Positions 17,340-26,013 of a stretch of DNA of 64,000 nucleotides are shown here, one piece after another. The notes beneath the pieces were generated by a model. That model saw nothing but the letters and a program-made list of their open reading frames with translations. It had not been told where the DNA came from and made no database searches. The stretch is from Microvirga pudoricolor. GTDB taxonomy: Bacteria > Pseudomonadota > Alphaproteobacteria > Rhizobiales > Beijerinckiaceae. A program made the translations under genes and the position numbers. The stretch is taken from assembly GCF_016892705.1 (NCBI RefSeq), contig NZ_JAFEMB010000001.1, positions 310,001 to 374,000 on the forward strand, written 5' to 3'. Numbering within the stretch: position 1 is the first letter of the stretch; every line of letters starts with the position of its first letter.

Positions 17340-17714
17340 ATGGCGAACCCCAATGAGCGGAATGGGGACAACGGCAGAAATTCCAACGGTTCCGACGATG
17401 CCGACCTAACGGCGAGAATGCGGTCTCTCGATGCGCGGCTGGATCAAGCCACCGCGCAGAGAGCCAAGACTGAACCTCGCGCCGCCCGTCCGAAGTCCGA
17501 CTCCACGGCTCTCGGCCAAGCCCTCAGGCTTTCGGCCGAATTCGTCTCAGGAGTGGTCGCGGGCGGGATCGTAGGCTGGCTCGTCGATTACCTGTTGGGA
17601 AGTTCTCCCTGGGGACTCATCGTCTGTATCATCCTCGGCTTCTGCGCCGGGATGCTCAATCTGATGCGAGCAGCCGGAATGGTGAAACCTGCCCGGCACG
17701 ATGAGAAGCGTTGA
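17340..17714 (+). CDS. atpI: ATP synthase protein I
   Basis: The 124-residue product has a hydrophilic, charged N-terminal half (residues 1-60) and two membrane helices at about 66-85 and 90-110 with 'GGIVGWLVDYLLGSSPWG', the AtpI pattern. AtpI helps assemble the c-ring of F1Fo ATP synthase. The ATG at 17340 is preceded by CAGGAGAA. It is the first gene of the F0 operon, and the promoter lies upstream. Confidence 0.9.
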   Translation: MANPNERNGDNGRNSNGSDDADLTARMRSLDARLDQATAQRAKTEPRAARPKSDSTALGQALRLSAEFVSGVVAGGIVGWLVDYLLGSSPWGLIVCIILGFCAGMLNLMRAAGMVKPARHDEKR

Positions 17715-17778
17715 GTCTCAACCCGACCCGACCGGCCACACGACAGCGACTGACAACAGCGAGTTATAAGAGCGGATC

Positions 17779-18507
17779 ATGGCAAGCCCGATTGAGCAAT
17801 TCCAGATCAAGCCTATCATTCCTGTCATCAACTTCACCAATTCGTCGCTCTTCATGGTCGGCACCGTCGCGGTGATCGTGGGAGGCCTCCTGCTGGCCAC
17901 CCGCCACCGGGCCGTCGTTCCGGGCCGCGCCCAGTCGGTGGCCGAGATGCTGCACGATTTCGTGGCCGGCACCCTGCGGGATGCCGCCGGCCAGGACGGC
18001 ATGCGGTTCTTCCCCCTCGTCTTCTCGCTCTTCATGTTCGTGCTCACCGCCAACATGCTGGGCATGATCCCGGGCTTCTTCACCGTCACCAGCCACGTGA
18101 TCGTCACCTTCGCGCTCGCGCTCCTGGTGATCGGCACCGTGGTGATCTACGGCTTCGTCAAGCACGGCACCCACTTCCTCGGCCTCTTCGTGCCGTCGGG
18201 CGTGCCGGCTTGGCTCCTGCCCTTCATCGTCGTGATCGAGATCATCTCGTTCCTGTCCCGGCCGATTTCGCTCAGCCTGCGTCTGTTCGCCAACATGCTG
18301 GCGGGCCACATCGCGCTGAAGGTCTTCGCGGGCTTCGTCGTATCGCTCCTCGCCGCCGGCGGGGCTCTGTCGATCCTGGCTCCGCTGCCGCTTCTCATGG
18401 CGGTCGCTCTCATGGCGCTCGAGTTCCTCGTCGCCTTCCTGCAGGCCTACGTCTTCACGGTGTTGACCTGCATCTACCTCAACGACGCGCTGCACCCGGG
18501 TCACTAG
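17779..18507 (+). CDS. atpB: F0F1 ATP synthase subunit a
   Basis: The 242-residue membrane protein has 5-6 helices and the key '[18 protein letters not shown]' segment with the essential Arg that forms the proton half-channels with the c-ring. The start '[15 protein letters not shown]' is typical of alphaproteobacterial subunit a. It lies 64 bases after atpI and 57 before atpE. Confidence 0.97.
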   Translation: MASPIEQFQIKPIIPVINFTNSSLFMVGTVAVIVGGLLLATRHRAVVPGRAQSVAEMLHDFVAGTLRDAAGQDGMRFFPLVFSLFMFVLTANMLGMIPGFFTVTSHVIVTFALALLVIGTVVIYGFVKHGTHFLGLFVPSGVPAWLLPFIVVIEIISFLSRPISLSLRLFANMLAGHIALKVFAGFVVSLLAAGGALSILAPLPLLMAVALMALEFLVAFLQAYVFTVLTCIYLNDALHPGH

Positions 18508-18564
18508 GTCGGCGCCGAGTTAACCCCTTCCCTCCCGATCAAAGTCAATTCCAAGGAGATCACG

Positions 18565-18789
18565 ATGGATCCGACAGCTTTCAAGTTCCTCGGCGCGGGC
18601 CTCGCCTGCATCGGCATGGGCCTCGCCGCTATGGGCGTCGGCAACATTTTCGGTAACTTCCTCTCCGGCGCCCTGCGCAACCCGTCGGCTGCCGACGGCC
18701 AGTTCGCCCGCGCGTTCATCGGCGCGGCGCTCGCAGAAGGTCTCGGCATCTTCTGTCTCGTCGTCGCTCTCGTCCTGCTGTTCACCTAA
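18565..18789 (+). CDS. atpE: F0F1 ATP synthase subunit c
   Basis: The 74-residue hairpin protein has two membrane helices joined by the polar loop 'RNPSA'. The proton-carrying carboxylate is Glu58 in '[10 protein letters not shown]'. It forms the rotating c-ring. A strong ribosome binding site (AAGGAGAT) precedes it, as expected for the most abundant F0 subunit. Two stable hairpins follow the gene. Confidence 0.97.
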   Translation: MDPTAFKFLGAGLACIGMGLAAMGVGNIFGNFLSGALRNPSAADGQFARAFIGAALAEGLGIFCLVVALVLLFT

Positions 18790-18812
18790 TCAGATCGACG
18801 CTGATCGGGAGG

Positions 18813-18868
18813 GTGGAGCGCCTCTGCGCTCCACTTCGGCATAGGTGACGGCGGGACCACCGCCGTCA
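18813..18868 (+). other. Two intercistronic hairpins downstream of atpE
   Basis: The first hairpin pairs GTGGAGCGC (18813-18821) with GCGCTCCAC (18826-18834), loop CTCT. The second pairs TGACGGCGG (18846-18854) with CCGCCGTCA (18860-18868), loop GACCA, and is followed by a T-rich run. Both stems are perfect 9-mers. Such structures can stabilise the atpE message or partly terminate transcription, which would raise subunit c over b and b'. Which applies is inference. Confidence 0.55.
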
Positions 18869-18939
18869 TCTGTTGTTTTGAGGATGCGATCCGGTCCGGA
18901 ACCATCCACTTCAAGTTTCGCCTTTCCAGGATTCGCTTC

Positions 18940-19488
18940 ATGGCCCAGGCTCAGACACCCAATGCCACGACCGAGGCGCATGGCGGCGCCCACGCGGATG
19001 TCGGCTTTCCGCCTTTCGAGACGCAGACCTTCGGCGGCCAGCTTCTCTGGCTGACGATCACCTTCGCGCTGCTCTACATCCTGCTCTCGCGGCTCGTGCT
19101 GCCGCGCCTGGGAGGCATCATCGAGGACCGGCGCGTACGCATCTCGTCCGATCTCGATCAGGCCACCGCCGCCAAGACCCGCGCCGACGAGGCCGGTGCG
19201 GCCTACGAGAAGTCCCTCACCGAGGCCCGCGCCCGCGCCCAGGCTCTCGCTCAGGAGACCCGCTCGAAGCTCTCCGCGGAGTCGGATGCCAAGCGCAAGG
19301 CGCTCGAGAGCGAGCTCTCCGGACGCCTGGCGCAGTCCGAGCAGACCATTTCGGCCAAGAAGACCGAGGCCATGGGCAACGTTCGCGGCATCGCCGTCGA
19401 GACGGCCTCCGCAATCGTCGAGCGCCTGACCGGCAAGGCCCCCGCCCCGCAGGCCGTCGAGGCCGCCCTCGATCAGGCCAAGGCCTAA
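18940..19488 (+). CDS. atpF2: F0F1 ATP synthase subunit b'
   Basis: The 182-residue product has a short polar N-terminus, one membrane helix at about residues 30-52 ('GGQLLWLTITFALLYILLSRL') and a long coiled coil with heptads of Ala, Glu and Lys. It pairs with subunit b to form the heterodimeric peripheral stalk. The two-b arrangement is typical of Alphaproteobacteria. It is 11 bases upstream of atpF. Confidence 0.93.
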   Translation: MAQAQTPNATTEAHGGAHADVGFPPFETQTFGGQLLWLTITFALLYILLSRLVLPRLGGIIEDRRVRISSDLDQATAAKTRADEAGAAYEKSLTEARARAQALAQETRSKLSAESDAKRKALESELSGRLAQSEQTISAKKTEAMGNVRGIAVETASAIVERLTGKAPAPQAVEAALDQAKA

Positions 19489-19499
19489 GGAGAACCCCT

Positions 19500-19985
19500 A
19501 TGCTAGCCAGCGCGGAATTCTGGGTCGGCGTCGCCTTCGTCATCTTCTGGGGCATCCTGTTCTATTACGGCGTTCCCGGTAAGGCCATGAGCGGCCTCGA
19601 CAGCCGTGGGAAGCGCGTCGCGGACGAACTTGCCGAGGCTCGCCGCCTGCGTGAGGACGCCGAGAAGCTCCTGAAGGAGTTCGAGGCCAAGCGCGCCGCC
19701 GCCGAGCGCGAGGCCGCCGAGATCGTCTCCGTCGCCCGCGACGAGGCCGAGCGTCTTGCCCGCGAGACCGAGGCCAAGATGAAGGACTTCGTGGCCCGCC
19801 GCACCGCTTCGGCCGAGGCCAAGATCGCCCAGGCCGAGGCTCAGGCCGCCGCCGAGGTTCGTGCCGCCGCCGCGGACGCTGCCATCAAGGCCTCAGAGCG
19901 GATCCTGCGCGACCAGCTCGCGGGCCCGTCCGGCGCCGCGCTGGTGAGCCAGAGCCTCAACGACATCCGCAGCAAGCTGCAATAA
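19500..19985 (+). CDS. atpF: F0F1 ATP synthase subunit b
   Basis: The 161-residue product has a membrane helix at residues 5-27 ('FWVGVAFVIFWGILFYYG') and a charged coiled coil with 'RRLREDAEKLLKEFEAKRAAAEREA'-type heptads. With b' it forms the stator stalk linking F0 to F1. It is the last gene of the operon and is followed by a strong terminator. The F1 genes are absent here and are presumably elsewhere, as usual in this class. Confidence 0.95.
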   Translation: MLASAEFWVGVAFVIFWGILFYYGVPGKAMSGLDSRGKRVADELAEARRLREDAEKLLKEFEAKRAAAEREAAEIVSVARDEAERLARETEAKMKDFVARRTASAEAKIAQAEAQAAAEVRAAAADAAIKASERILRDQLAGPSGAALVSQSLNDIRSKLQ

Positions 19986-20012
19986 GCGGCTTTCTCCTGC
20001 AACACCGGACAG

Positions 20013-20038
20013 GGCCGCCTCGCAAGGGCGGCCTTTTT
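20013..20038 (+). terminator. Rho-independent terminator of the F0 operon
   Basis: GGCCGCC at 20013-20019 pairs perfectly with GGCGGCC at 20027-20033, loop TCGCAAG, followed by TTTTT at 20034-20038. It lies 28 bases after the atpF stop. The T-run ends just before the ribosome binding site of the next gene, which therefore needs its own promoter or read-through. Confidence 0.85.
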
Positions 20039-20054
20039 CGTGGAAAGGTCTCCG

Positions 20055-20723
20055 ATGCTCCTCATCTTCGATTGCGATGGCGTCTTGGTGGATTCAGAGA
20101 TCCTGAGCTGCCAGATCGATGCCGAGTTGCTCACCGAGCTCGGATTTCCCTACACGGCTCAGGAAATCGCCCGCCAGTTCGTCGGCAGCAGCATCAAGGA
20201 CCAGATCGTTCGCATCGAAGCCGAACACAACCGGCTGATCCCGGCCGATTTTCCCGAGCGGCTTCACACGACGCTGATGGCGCGTTTCGAGACCGAGTTG
20301 CAGCCCATCCCCGGCGTGCGGGATGCGATTCTGTCCTTGCCCTACGACCGGTGCGTCGCGTCCTCGTCGACGCCGGACCGCATTGCCATTTCGTTACGCA
20401 TCACGGGCCTCTCGGACCTGTTCGACCGCCGGTTCAGCTCTGTCGAGGTCACCCATGGGAAACCCGCGCCGGACCTTTTCCTGCACGCGGCCGGCCGCAT
20501 GGGCTACGCGCCCGCGGATTGCCTCGTGATCGAGGATTCCCGGTTCGGTGTCCAGGCGGCGCGGGCAGCGGGCATGCGCGTGATCGGCTTCACGGGTGGC
20601 GGGCATTGCGCGGACGATCATGAAACGGTCTTGAAGGCTCATGGCGCCGATCTCGTCATTGGTCGCATGAGCGATTTGCGGGACACCGTTCTTTCCCTCC
20701 TCGACAGGCGCCCGCACACCTAG
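20055..20723 (+). CDS. HAD-IA family phosphatase (phosphoglycolate/sugar-phosphatase-like)
   Basis: The 222-residue product starts with HAD motif I 'FDCDGVLVDSE'. It has 'VASSSTPDRI' as motif II and 'GKPAPDLFLHAAGRMG' with the Lys of motif III. 'VIEDSRFGVQAARAAGM' is motif IV. The helical cap between motifs I and II fits the beta-phosphoglucomutase/GPH-like branch. It is a cytosolic small-molecule phosphatase of unknown substrate. ATG 20055 has GGAAAGG upstream. Confidence 0.87.
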   Translation: MLLIFDCDGVLVDSEILSCQIDAELLTELGFPYTAQEIARQFVGSSIKDQIVRIEAEHNRLIPADFPERLHTTLMARFETELQPIPGVRDAILSLPYDRCVASSSTPDRIAISLRITGLSDLFDRRFSSVEVTHGKPAPDLFLHAAGRMGYAPADCLVIEDSRFGVQAARAAGMRVIGFTGGGHCADDHETVLKAHGADLVIGRMSDLRDTVLSLLDRRPHT

Positions 20724-20834
20724 CGCTCCCGACCCGAAGTCACGCTCACGAAGATCCCGGTCTTCGGGTGGCCCGCGAGGTCTCAGGCGGCCCTGAGGGC
20801 CTTCGCTTTCCAGGAGGGGACCCACGGGAGCGAT

Positions 20835-21797
20835 CTAGAGCGCATCACCCCAATCCGCCCGCCGGGCGCGCTTGAATGCGTCGCCCTGACGTTTGGTGAC
20901 GAGGTCTTCCCCTGCCGTTCCATCGGCCCTGCAGAGCTTCAACCGGACCTGGCCGCTGGCGATTCGCGGCGGCGCCACGACACGAGCGGCATAAGGCGCG
21001 GGGGGCAGCCGAGATGCGGCAACGAAGATGTATTTCTCGTCCTCCCAGGGTACGTCCGCGCCCTTGGTGAGTCGATGGATCCGTGAACGGGCGACCCGGC
21101 CCGCGAAGTGGCACCAATCCGGCTCGACCAGCGGGCAGGCTCTCGCGTGGGGACAAGGCGCAACGATACCGGCTCCCGCCGCGATCAATCGGTCCCGCAC
21201 CGCGAGAATACGCTTCCATCCGGCCGGGGTGCCGGGCTCGATCACCACGAGCGTTCCGGCCGTCAGGGCCCAGAGCCGATCCGTCAGGGACGCGATGGCT
21301 GAGGGCGGCAATTCGTCCAGCACATAGGCCAGGGTCACGAGGTCGGCAGCCTGAAGATCCGGAAGAGGTTTCAGCACGTCCCCGGCCCGCCAGCGCACGG
21401 TGCTCAAGCCTGATTCGCGGGCCAGTTCCTCGCCCACCCGACGGATGGCGGGGCTCGCCTCCACGAGATCGGCGACATCGAGGCTGGCCCAGCATTCACC
21501 TGCCGCCCACAGGGCTGAGCCGGGCCCGGAGCCGAGATCGAGTAGAGTCGCGGGCGCGAAATCCGGCTGCGCCTCGGCCACCGCCTCCAGGCTCTTGCGG
21601 ATCGCCGTATAGGTGGCCGGCAGCCGGGCCGCCAGATAGGCCTTGGCGGCGAGATCGTCGGAGAGATGCAGCCGCCCGTCCCGCACCTCGGCCCGGTAAC
21701 GGCGGGACAGGAGATCCGCCGCGCGCTGGAGGTCGGAGAGCGCCGTGCCGTCGAGCATCCGGTCGACAGCCTGCCGGAGGGCGGCGGGAAGCTCCAT
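20835..21797 (-). CDS. Rsm22-like SAM-dependent methyltransferase (small ribosomal subunit)
   Basis: From ATG 21797 the product is 320 residues. It shows the SAM-binding motif 'LLDLGSGPGSALWA' and the later 'LVTLAYVLDELP'. A Cys cluster, 'CPHARACPLVEPDWCHF' with an additional Cys near 'LKLCRADG', marks the Rsm22 family (proposed Fe-S binding). Mitochondrial Rsm22 is needed for small-subunit ribosome assembly. The longer frame to 21914 would run into a palindromic repeat, so it was rejected. The gene lies downstream of gcvPB on the same strand. Confidence 0.82.
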   Translation of the reverse strand: MELPAALRQAVDRMLDGTALSDLQRAADLLSRRYRAEVRDGRLHLSDDLAAKAYLAARLPATYTAIRKSLEAVAEAQPDFAPATLLDLGSGPGSALWAAGECWASLDVADLVEASPAIRRVGEELARESGLSTVRWRAGDVLKPLPDLQAADLVTLAYVLDELPPSAIASLTDRLWALTAGTLVVIEPGTPAGWKRILAVRDRLIAAGAGIVAPCPHARACPLVEPDWCHFAGRVARSRIHRLTKGADVPWEDEKYIFVAASRLPPAPYAARVVAPPRIASGQVRLKLCRADGTAGEDLVTKRQGDAFKRARRADWGDAL

Positions 21798-21837
21798 GGG
21801 TCTTGTATCCTGTCCTGAAAGCACAATGCCCGGCATC

Positions 21838-21932
21838 AGCGCATCGAGCGGAAAAGTGGACCCGGTTTTCCGCTCGAACGATGCGCCTCTTAAAGATTGG
21901 AGCGTCGGACCCACTTTTGGTCCGACGCTCTA
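21838..21932. repeat. Bipartite palindromic intergenic repeat, copy 1
   Basis: The first hairpin is built on GCATCG...CGATGC (about 21841-21884) around GCGGAAAA and TTTTCCGC arms. The second is a perfect 12-bp stem: GAGCGTCGGACC (21900-21911), loop CACTTTT, GGTCCGACGCTC (21919-21930). A matching element in the opposite orientation lies at 30402-30511. It sits between gcvPB and the methyltransferase gene. Short dispersed repeats with GCGGAAAAGTG...TTTTCCGC cores are common between genes in Rhizobiales. Confidence 0.75.
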
Positions 21933-21968
21933 GGCCGGGCATTGCAGGTTTTAGCAAATCGAGTGCGC

Positions 21969-23540
21969 TTACTCGGCAGCTTCAGCCAGCGGTGCGGGCG
22001 GCGTCCATTTCAGCACCGGATTGCGGGCCGCGCGGGTCTCGTCGAGGCGACGGCGCGGCGCGTGATAGGGCGCGCCCGTGAAGCGGGCCGTGTCGCCGTT
22101 CTTCGCCGCCATGGCGAGATCGCGGAGCGTTGCGATGAAGAGGTCGAGGGACGTCTTCGATTCCGATTCCGTCGGCTCGATCAGCATCGCGCCATGCACC
22201 ACCAGGGGGAAGTACATGGTCATCGGGTGGTAGCCCTCGTCGATCATGGCCTTGGCCACGTCGAGGGTGGTCACGCCGGTATCCTTCAGCCACGCATCGT
22301 CGAACAGGACCTCGTGCATGCAGGGCTTGTCGCCGAACGGCAGCGTCATCAGGTCGGACAGACCCGCCCGGATGTAGTTGGCGTTGAGCACCGCATCCTC
22401 GGAGGCCTGACGCATGCCGTCCGAACCGTGCGAGAGCATGTAGGAGAGCGCCCGCACATACATGCCCATCTGGCCGTGGAAGGCGGTCATGCGGCCGAAA
22501 GGCTTCTCGTCCGCGTCCTCTTCCTGCTCCACCAGCCGAAAACCGTCCTTGTCGACGGTCACGAACGGCACAGGCGCGAAGGGCGCGAGGCGCGCTGAGA
22601 GCACCACCGGGCCGGAGCCCGGACCACCGCCGCCATGGGGCGTCGAGAAGGTCTTGTGCAGGTTGATGTGCATGGCATCGACGCCGAGATCGCCCGGACG
22701 CGCCTTGCCCACGATGGCGTTGAAGTTCGCGCCGTCGCAGTAGAAGTAAGCGCCCGCATCGTGGATCGCCTTGGCGATCTCCGCCACCTGGTTCTCGAAC
22801 AACCCGCAGGTGTTGGGGTTCGTGAGCATGATCGCGGCCACGTCGGGTCCGAGCAGCTTCTTCACGTCTTCCACATGCACCCAGCCGTCCTCGCGGGCAG
22901 GCACCGGCCTCACCTTGAAACCGATGAGAGCGGCGGTCGCCGGGTTCGTGCCGTGGGCCGAATCGGGCACCAGCACCACGTTGCGGGTTGCCCCCTCGCC
23001 CTTGGCTTCGATGGCGGCCTTGATGGCCATCATGCCGCAGAGCTCACCATGCGCGCCCGCCTTCGGGGAGAGCGCCACGGTGGTCATGTTGGTGAGCGTC
23101 ACGAGGTAGCGGCCGAGCTCGCTCATCAGCTCCAGCGCGCCCTGCACGGTGGAGACCGGCTGGAGCGGATGCACGTCCGAGAAGCCGGGAAGCCGCGCCA
23201 CGCGCTCGTTGAGACGCGCATTGTGCTTCATCGTGCAGGAGCCGAGCGGGAACAGGCCCGTGTCGATGCCGTAATTCATCTGGGACAGGCGCACGTAATG
23301 GCGCATGGTCTCGGGCTCCGAGAGGCCCGGCAGCCCGATGGCCTCCTTGCGCTCAAGGCCGCCGAGGCGGGGCTTGAAATCCTCCGGCTCGTCGAGGTCG
23401 ACGCCGGTCACGTCGTAGCGTCCGACTTCGAAGATCAGCGGTTCGACCTGGGCCAGCGCCTTGTTGCCCGTGAAGGTCGGGTGGGCGTTGGTGCCGGCTT
23501 CGCCGGCGGCGGTGGGGCGTCCCTGGCGGTTCAACATCAC
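21969..23540 (-). CDS. gcvPB: Glycine dehydrogenase (decarboxylating) subunit 2
   Basis: The 523-residue product is the C-terminal half of glycine decarboxylase (P-protein) in its two-subunit form. The PLP-binding Lys is in '[20 protein letters not shown]', with 'CDGANFNAI' nearby. Together with GcvPA it decarboxylates glycine and passes the aminomethyl group to lipoyl-GcvH. Its start overlaps the gcvPA stop by 4 bases (ATGA). The split form is one of two known architectures, the other being a single fused GcvP. Confidence 0.96.
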   Translation of the reverse strand: MMLNRQGRPTAAGEAGTNAHPTFTGNKALAQVEPLIFEVGRYDVTGVDLDEPEDFKPRLGGLERKEAIGLPGLSEPETMRHYVRLSQMNYGIDTGLFPLGSCTMKHNARLNERVARLPGFSDVHPLQPVSTVQGALELMSELGRYLVTLTNMTTVALSPKAGAHGELCGMMAIKAAIEAKGEGATRNVVLVPDSAHGTNPATAALIGFKVRPVPAREDGWVHVEDVKKLLGPDVAAIMLTNPNTCGLFENQVAEIAKAIHDAGAYFYCDGANFNAIVGKARPGDLGVDAMHINLHKTFSTPHGGGGPGSGPVVLSARLAPFAPVPFVTVDKDGFRLVEQEEDADEKPFGRMTAFHGQMGMYVRALSYMLSHGSDGMRQASEDAVLNANYIRAGLSDLMTLPFGDKPCMHEVLFDDAWLKDTGVTTLDVAKAMIDEGYHPMTMYFPLVVHGAMLIEPTESESKTSLDLFIATLRDLAMAAKNGDTARFTGAPYHAPRRRLDETRAARNPVLKWTPPAPLAEAAE

Positions 23541-24877
23541 AGCACCTCCTTCAGGGCAGCCGCAAGGGCCGCGCGGTCATCGTCGGTATTCACTTCGGTG
23601 GAGGCCACGAGCAGCAGGTTGTCGAGGTTCGCTCCCGGCAGGAGGCGCGAGACGGGTACGCCCGCGAGCACGCCCTTGGCGGCGAGTTGCTCGACCACCT
23701 CGGCGGCGTTCTTCGAGAGCTTGATCGTGAACTCGTTGAAGAACGTCTTGTTGAGGACTTCGACGCCCTTCACGGCACCGAGGGCGTCCGCGAGCTTCAC
23801 CGCATTGGCGTGGTTGATTCGCGCCAGACGCGCGAGACCGGCTTCGCCGAGCAGCGTCATGTGGATCGTGAAGGCGAGGCAGCACAGGCCCGAATTGGTG
23901 CAGATGTTCGATGTGGCCTTGTCGCGGCGGATATGCTGCTCGCGCGTGGACAGCGTGAGCACGAAGCCACGGGTGCCGTCCGCGTCCACGGTCTCGCCGC
24001 AGAGGCGGCCCGGCATCTGGCGCACGTATTTCGACTGCGTGGCGAAGAGGCCCACATAGGGTCCGCCGAAATTGAGCGCGTTGCCGATGGACTGGCCCTC
24101 GCCCACCACGATGTCGGCCCCCATGGCGCCCGGCGACTCGAGGAGGCCGAGCGACACGACTTCCGTGAACACCGCGATGAGCAGCGCGCCGTGCTGGTGC
24201 GCCTTGTCGGCGATGGCCTTGAGGTCGCGCACGTTGCCGAACACGTCCGGGCTCTGCACGACGACGCAGGACACGCTGTCGTCGATCTGCGCGAGGATGT
24301 CCTCGTCCGCCATAACGTCCGGCGGCAGAACGGTGACGTCGTCGCTCGCCATGTCGGACAGGGTCTTGACCACGTCCACGTAATGCGGATGCAGGCCGCC
24401 CGAGAGCACCGCCTTGCGACGCTTGGTGACCCGATGCGCCATCAGCACGGCCTCGCCGGTGCCGGTGGAACCGTCATACATGGAGGCGTTGGCCACATCC
24501 ATACCGGTGAGCGCCGCGACCTGCGTCTGGAACTCGAAGAGATATTGCAGCGTGCCTTGCGCGATCTCCGGCTGATACGGCGTGTAGCTCGTCAGGAACT
24601 CGGAGCGCTGGATCAGGTGATCGACGGTGGCGGGCACGTGGTGCTTGTAGGCGCCCGCGCCCACGAAGAACGGCACCGACGAGGCCGATACGTTCTTGGA
24701 CGACATCCGCGACAGGATGCGCTCGACCTCCAGCTCGCCCTTGCGGCGGGGAAGATCGACGGGACCGTCGAGGAGCAGGCTTTTCGGCACGTCGGCGAAC
24801 AGTTCGTCCACGTGCTTGACGCCGATGCGGGCGAGCATTTCGCCGCGATCGGTCTCGGAGAGGGGCAGGTAACGCAT
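23537..24877 (-). CDS. gcvPA: Glycine dehydrogenase (decarboxylating) subunit 1
   Basis: The 446-residue product starts '[19 protein letters not shown]' and carries the family pattern '[19 protein letters not shown]' and '[18 protein letters not shown]'. It is the PLP-fold partner without the catalytic Lys. A longer start at 24955 would overlap the OsmC gene, so ATG 24877 was chosen. It lies 17 bases after the osmC-like stop, in the gcv operon. Confidence 0.96.
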   Translation of the reverse strand: MRYLPLSETDRGEMLARIGVKHVDELFADVPKSLLLDGPVDLPRRKGELEVERILSRMSSKNVSASSVPFFVGAGAYKHHVPATVDHLIQRSEFLTSYTPYQPEIAQGTLQYLFEFQTQVAALTGMDVANASMYDGSTGTGEAVLMAHRVTKRRKAVLSGGLHPHYVDVVKTLSDMASDDVTVLPPDVMADEDILAQIDDSVSCVVVQSPDVFGNVRDLKAIADKAHQHGALLIAVFTEVVSLGLLESPGAMGADIVVGEGQSIGNALNFGGPYVGLFATQSKYVRQMPGRLCGETVDADGTRGFVLTLSTREQHIRRDKATSNICTNSGLCCLAFTIHMTLLGEAGLARLARINHANAVKLADALGAVKGVEVLNKTFFNEFTIKLSKNAAEVVEQLAAKGVLAGVPVSRLLPGANLDNLLLVASTEVNTDDDRAALAAALKEVL

Positions 24878-24894
24878 GTGCTTAACCTTGCGGA

Positions 24895-25368
24895 TCAGTG
24901 CGACGGAATGCCCGCCACCACGATTTCCGTGAGCACGGAATTCGCGATGAAGCATTCCTGGTGGGACAGGTGATGGAGTTCGGCGATCTGCTCCGGCGTC
25001 GGGCGTTTGTCGCCGGAGAATGCGATCGTCGGGTCGAGGGTGATCTTGGAGACGAAAAGCTTGCCCTTTTCGTTCTTCGTCATGATGCCGACCGCCCGAT
25101 CCTCGTAGGCGTCGACGATGAAGCGTTTCTTGGCCGCGAGGGAGAGAAAGGTCAGCATGTGGCAGCTCGACACCGCCGCCACGAACGCCTCCTCCGGATC
25201 GACAGCATCCTCCCGGGACAAGGGCAGCGGCACGACGGACGGTGACGCCGAGGCCGGCACCGTGATGCCGCCGTCGAAGGACCAGACATGGCCCCGTCCG
25301 TAGACGCTATTGGAGAACTCGGCTCCATCCCGCGTCCACGTCACCGTCGCCTTATGCTCGTGCGCCAT
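24895..25368 (-). CDS. OsmC family peroxidase-like protein within the gcv operon
   Basis: The 157-residue product has the OsmC/Ohr fold. One likely catalytic Cys is in '[14 protein letters not shown]' (residue about 72) and the other in '[13 protein letters not shown]' (about 138), the usual two-cysteine arrangement for organic hydroperoxide reduction. It sits between gcvH and gcvPA with only 17 bases to gcvPA, so it should be co-transcribed from the glycine-riboswitch-controlled leader. A role in protecting lipoyl or PLP enzymes from peroxides is a guess from position. Confidence 0.85.
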   Translation of the reverse strand: MAHEHKATVTWTRDGAEFSNSVYGRGHVWSFDGGITVPASASPSVVPLPLSREDAVDPEEAFVAAVSSCHMLTFLSLAAKKRFIVDAYEDRAVGIMTKNEKGKLFVSKITLDPTIAFSGDKRPTPEQIAELHHLSHQECFIANSVLTEIVVAGIPSH

Positions 25369-25400
25369 TCGATTGGTTTGCCTTTTGGTCTCGAACGAAG

Positions 25401-25508
25401 CCTCATCCTGAGGGAATTGCGCAGCAATTCGTCTCGAAGGATGAGGCGCCTCCAGTGCTCTCTGGACCCTCCTTCGAGACGGACCTGACGGCCCTCCTCA
25501 GGATGAGG
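25401..25508. repeat. Nested palindromic repeat between gcvH and osmC
   Basis: Terminal inverted repeats are CCTCATCCTGAGG (25401-25413) and CCTCAGGATGAGG (25496-25508), a perfect 13-bp match. Inner inverted repeats are GTCTCGAAGG (25431-25440) and CCTTCGAGAC (25471-25480), a perfect 10-bp match. Each half can also fold alone (CCTCATCC with GGATGAGG at 25439-25446). This type of dispersed palindrome is known between genes in Rhizobiales. Confidence 0.75.
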
Positions 25509-25535
25509 ATAGAGTTGGAAGGACGCTCAATCCTT

Positions 25536-25907
25536 CTAAAGCGACTTCACGAAGTCCTGGTACTGCTCCTCGGTCATGAGGCCGTCGAGCTCGCCCTGGT
25601 CCTTCACCTTGAGCTTCATGAACCAGCCGCGCCCGGACGGATCCTCGTTCACGGTGCCGGGGGTCGCCTCGAGATCGCCGTTGACCTCGACCACCTCGCC
25701 GGAGACCGGCGCGTAGATCTCGCTCGCGGCCTTGACGCTTTCCACCACGGCGGCTTCGTCGCCCTTGGAGACGCTCTTGCCGACGCTCGGCAGCTCCACG
25801 AACACCACGTCGCCGAGCTGCTGCTGGGCGTAGTCCGTGATGCCGACGGTGCCGGTATCGCCGTCGAGGCGAATGTATTCGTGGTCCTTGGTGTAGCGGG
25901 TGGTCAT
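25536..25907 (-). CDS. gcvH: Glycine cleavage system protein H
   Basis: The 123-residue product has the H-protein fold. The lipoyl-bearing Lys is K59 in 'VVESVKAAS'. It carries the aminomethyl intermediate from P-protein to T-protein and then the electrons to L-protein. The start 'MTTRYTKDHEYIRLDGD' is typical. It is between gcvT and the OsmC-like gene, separated from each by a palindromic repeat. Confidence 0.97.
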   Translation of the reverse strand: MTTRYTKDHEYIRLDGDTGTVGITDYAQQQLGDVVFVELPSVGKSVSKGDEAAVVESVKAASEIYAPVSGEVVEVNGDLEATPGTVNEDPSGRGWFMKLKVKDQGELDGLMTEEQYQDFVKSL

Positions 25908-25927
25908 GGTGTGGTTCCCTCTTGAAT

Positions 25928-26007
25928 GTCATCCCGGCCAAGCGAAGCGCGAGCCGGGATCGTTCGACGGTTAGCGATCCCGGATCGGCTTCGCCGTCCG
26001 GGATGAC
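25928..26007. repeat. Nested palindromic repeat between gcvT and gcvH
   Basis: Terminal inverted repeats GTCATCCCGG (25928-25937) and CCGGGATGAC (25998-26007) match perfectly. Inner repeats CCGGGATCG (25954-25962) and CGATCCCGG (25975-25983) also match perfectly. Each 35-base half forms its own hairpin, or the whole folds as one. It fills almost all of the 106-base gap between the two genes. Confidence 0.75.
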
Positions 26008-26013
26008 GATGGA

